In this document: piece after piece, positions 29,579 to 29,595 of the stretch
How the letters are laid out: every line of letters starts with the position of its first letter
How positions within the stretch are numbered: the first letter of the stretch is position 1
Assembly (NCBI GenBank): GCA_037190175.1
Contig: JBBCJM010000001.1
Span: forward strand, 1-29,595
Direction: 5' to 3'
Source of the DNA: JBBCJM01 sp037190175
GTDB taxonomy: Bacteria > Pseudomonadota > Alphaproteobacteria > Rhodobacterales > Rhodobacteraceae
DNA: 29,595 bases
The notes under the pieces: model-generated
What the model saw: only the letters and a program-made list of their open reading frames with translations
What the model was told of the DNA's origin: nothing
Databases searched by the model: none
Made by a program: the position numbers and the translations under genes

Positions 29579-29595
29579 GGGGGCCAGCCACCAGC

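Noticed and set aside
29340..29591. Minus-strand frame at the window end
   Set aside because: It crosses the hairpin element and the antisense of the peptidase gene; no ribosome site or family pattern.

Overview
The window is high-GC DNA (about 70% by eye) from an alphaproteobacterium, most likely a member of the Rhodobacteraceae. The pointers are a PhyR/NepR/EcfG general stress response (GSR) locus, several GGAAC-N16/17-CGTT promoters, a TctABC transporter, DUF1523 and DUF6638 family proteins, and GC-rich intergenic repeats typical of that group. I see no rRNA, tRNA or CRISPR array. Genes are packed so closely that no stretch over 300 bases lacks one.

Region by region. (1) 1-2200 is an insertion-sequence graveyard: an IS66 transposase fragment is interrupted by an IS21-family element whose istA and istB are both broken. 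(2) 2201-4890 is a molybdenum/tungsten-type operon on the minus strand behind a candidate Mo-box: molbindin (Mop), a TrmO/TsaA-like protein, a metal/oxyanion-binding protein and a FecCD-type permease. The permease has lost its 3' end at the IS scar and no ATPase follows, so the importer looks inactivated. (3) 4927-10625 is a GSR island: a csbD operon with a 25-residue membrane peptide, a DUF1328 gene, a secreted protein, phyR, nepR-ecfG-histidine kinase, and a DUF883/holin-like pair. Six EcfG-type promoters can be read here. Two of them form one palindromic divergent promoter between phyR and nepR. (4) 10729-11967 is an MFS exporter. (5) 12047-16968 is a minus-strand operon tctC-tctB-tctA-nitroreductase-desulfinase. 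The last protein keeps the Cys, His and Arg-x-Gly-Gly active-site pattern of DszB, so the operon may import and desulfurise an organosulfur compound. (6) 17173-20595 holds an unassigned protein with a possible GT-D-like domain, then pheT. (7) 20662-28083 is a long minus-strand operon: coiled-coil protein, 382-residue unknown, AAA+ ATPase, small membrane protein, [DUF559 endonuclease cassette], DUF6638 protein, small membrane protein, DUF1523 protein. (8) 28192-29478 is an M20 metallopeptidase, followed by a repeat/terminator element.

The most promising uncharacterised systems are the AAA+/coiled-coil/membrane-protein operon in region 7, the DszB-like/TctABC operon in region 5, and the DUF559 gene bracketed by inverted copies of a palindromic repeat. 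The best-supported regulatory observation is the cluster of EcfG promoters with its palindromic phyR/nepR core. Functions are read from sequence patterns alone; no database search was run.
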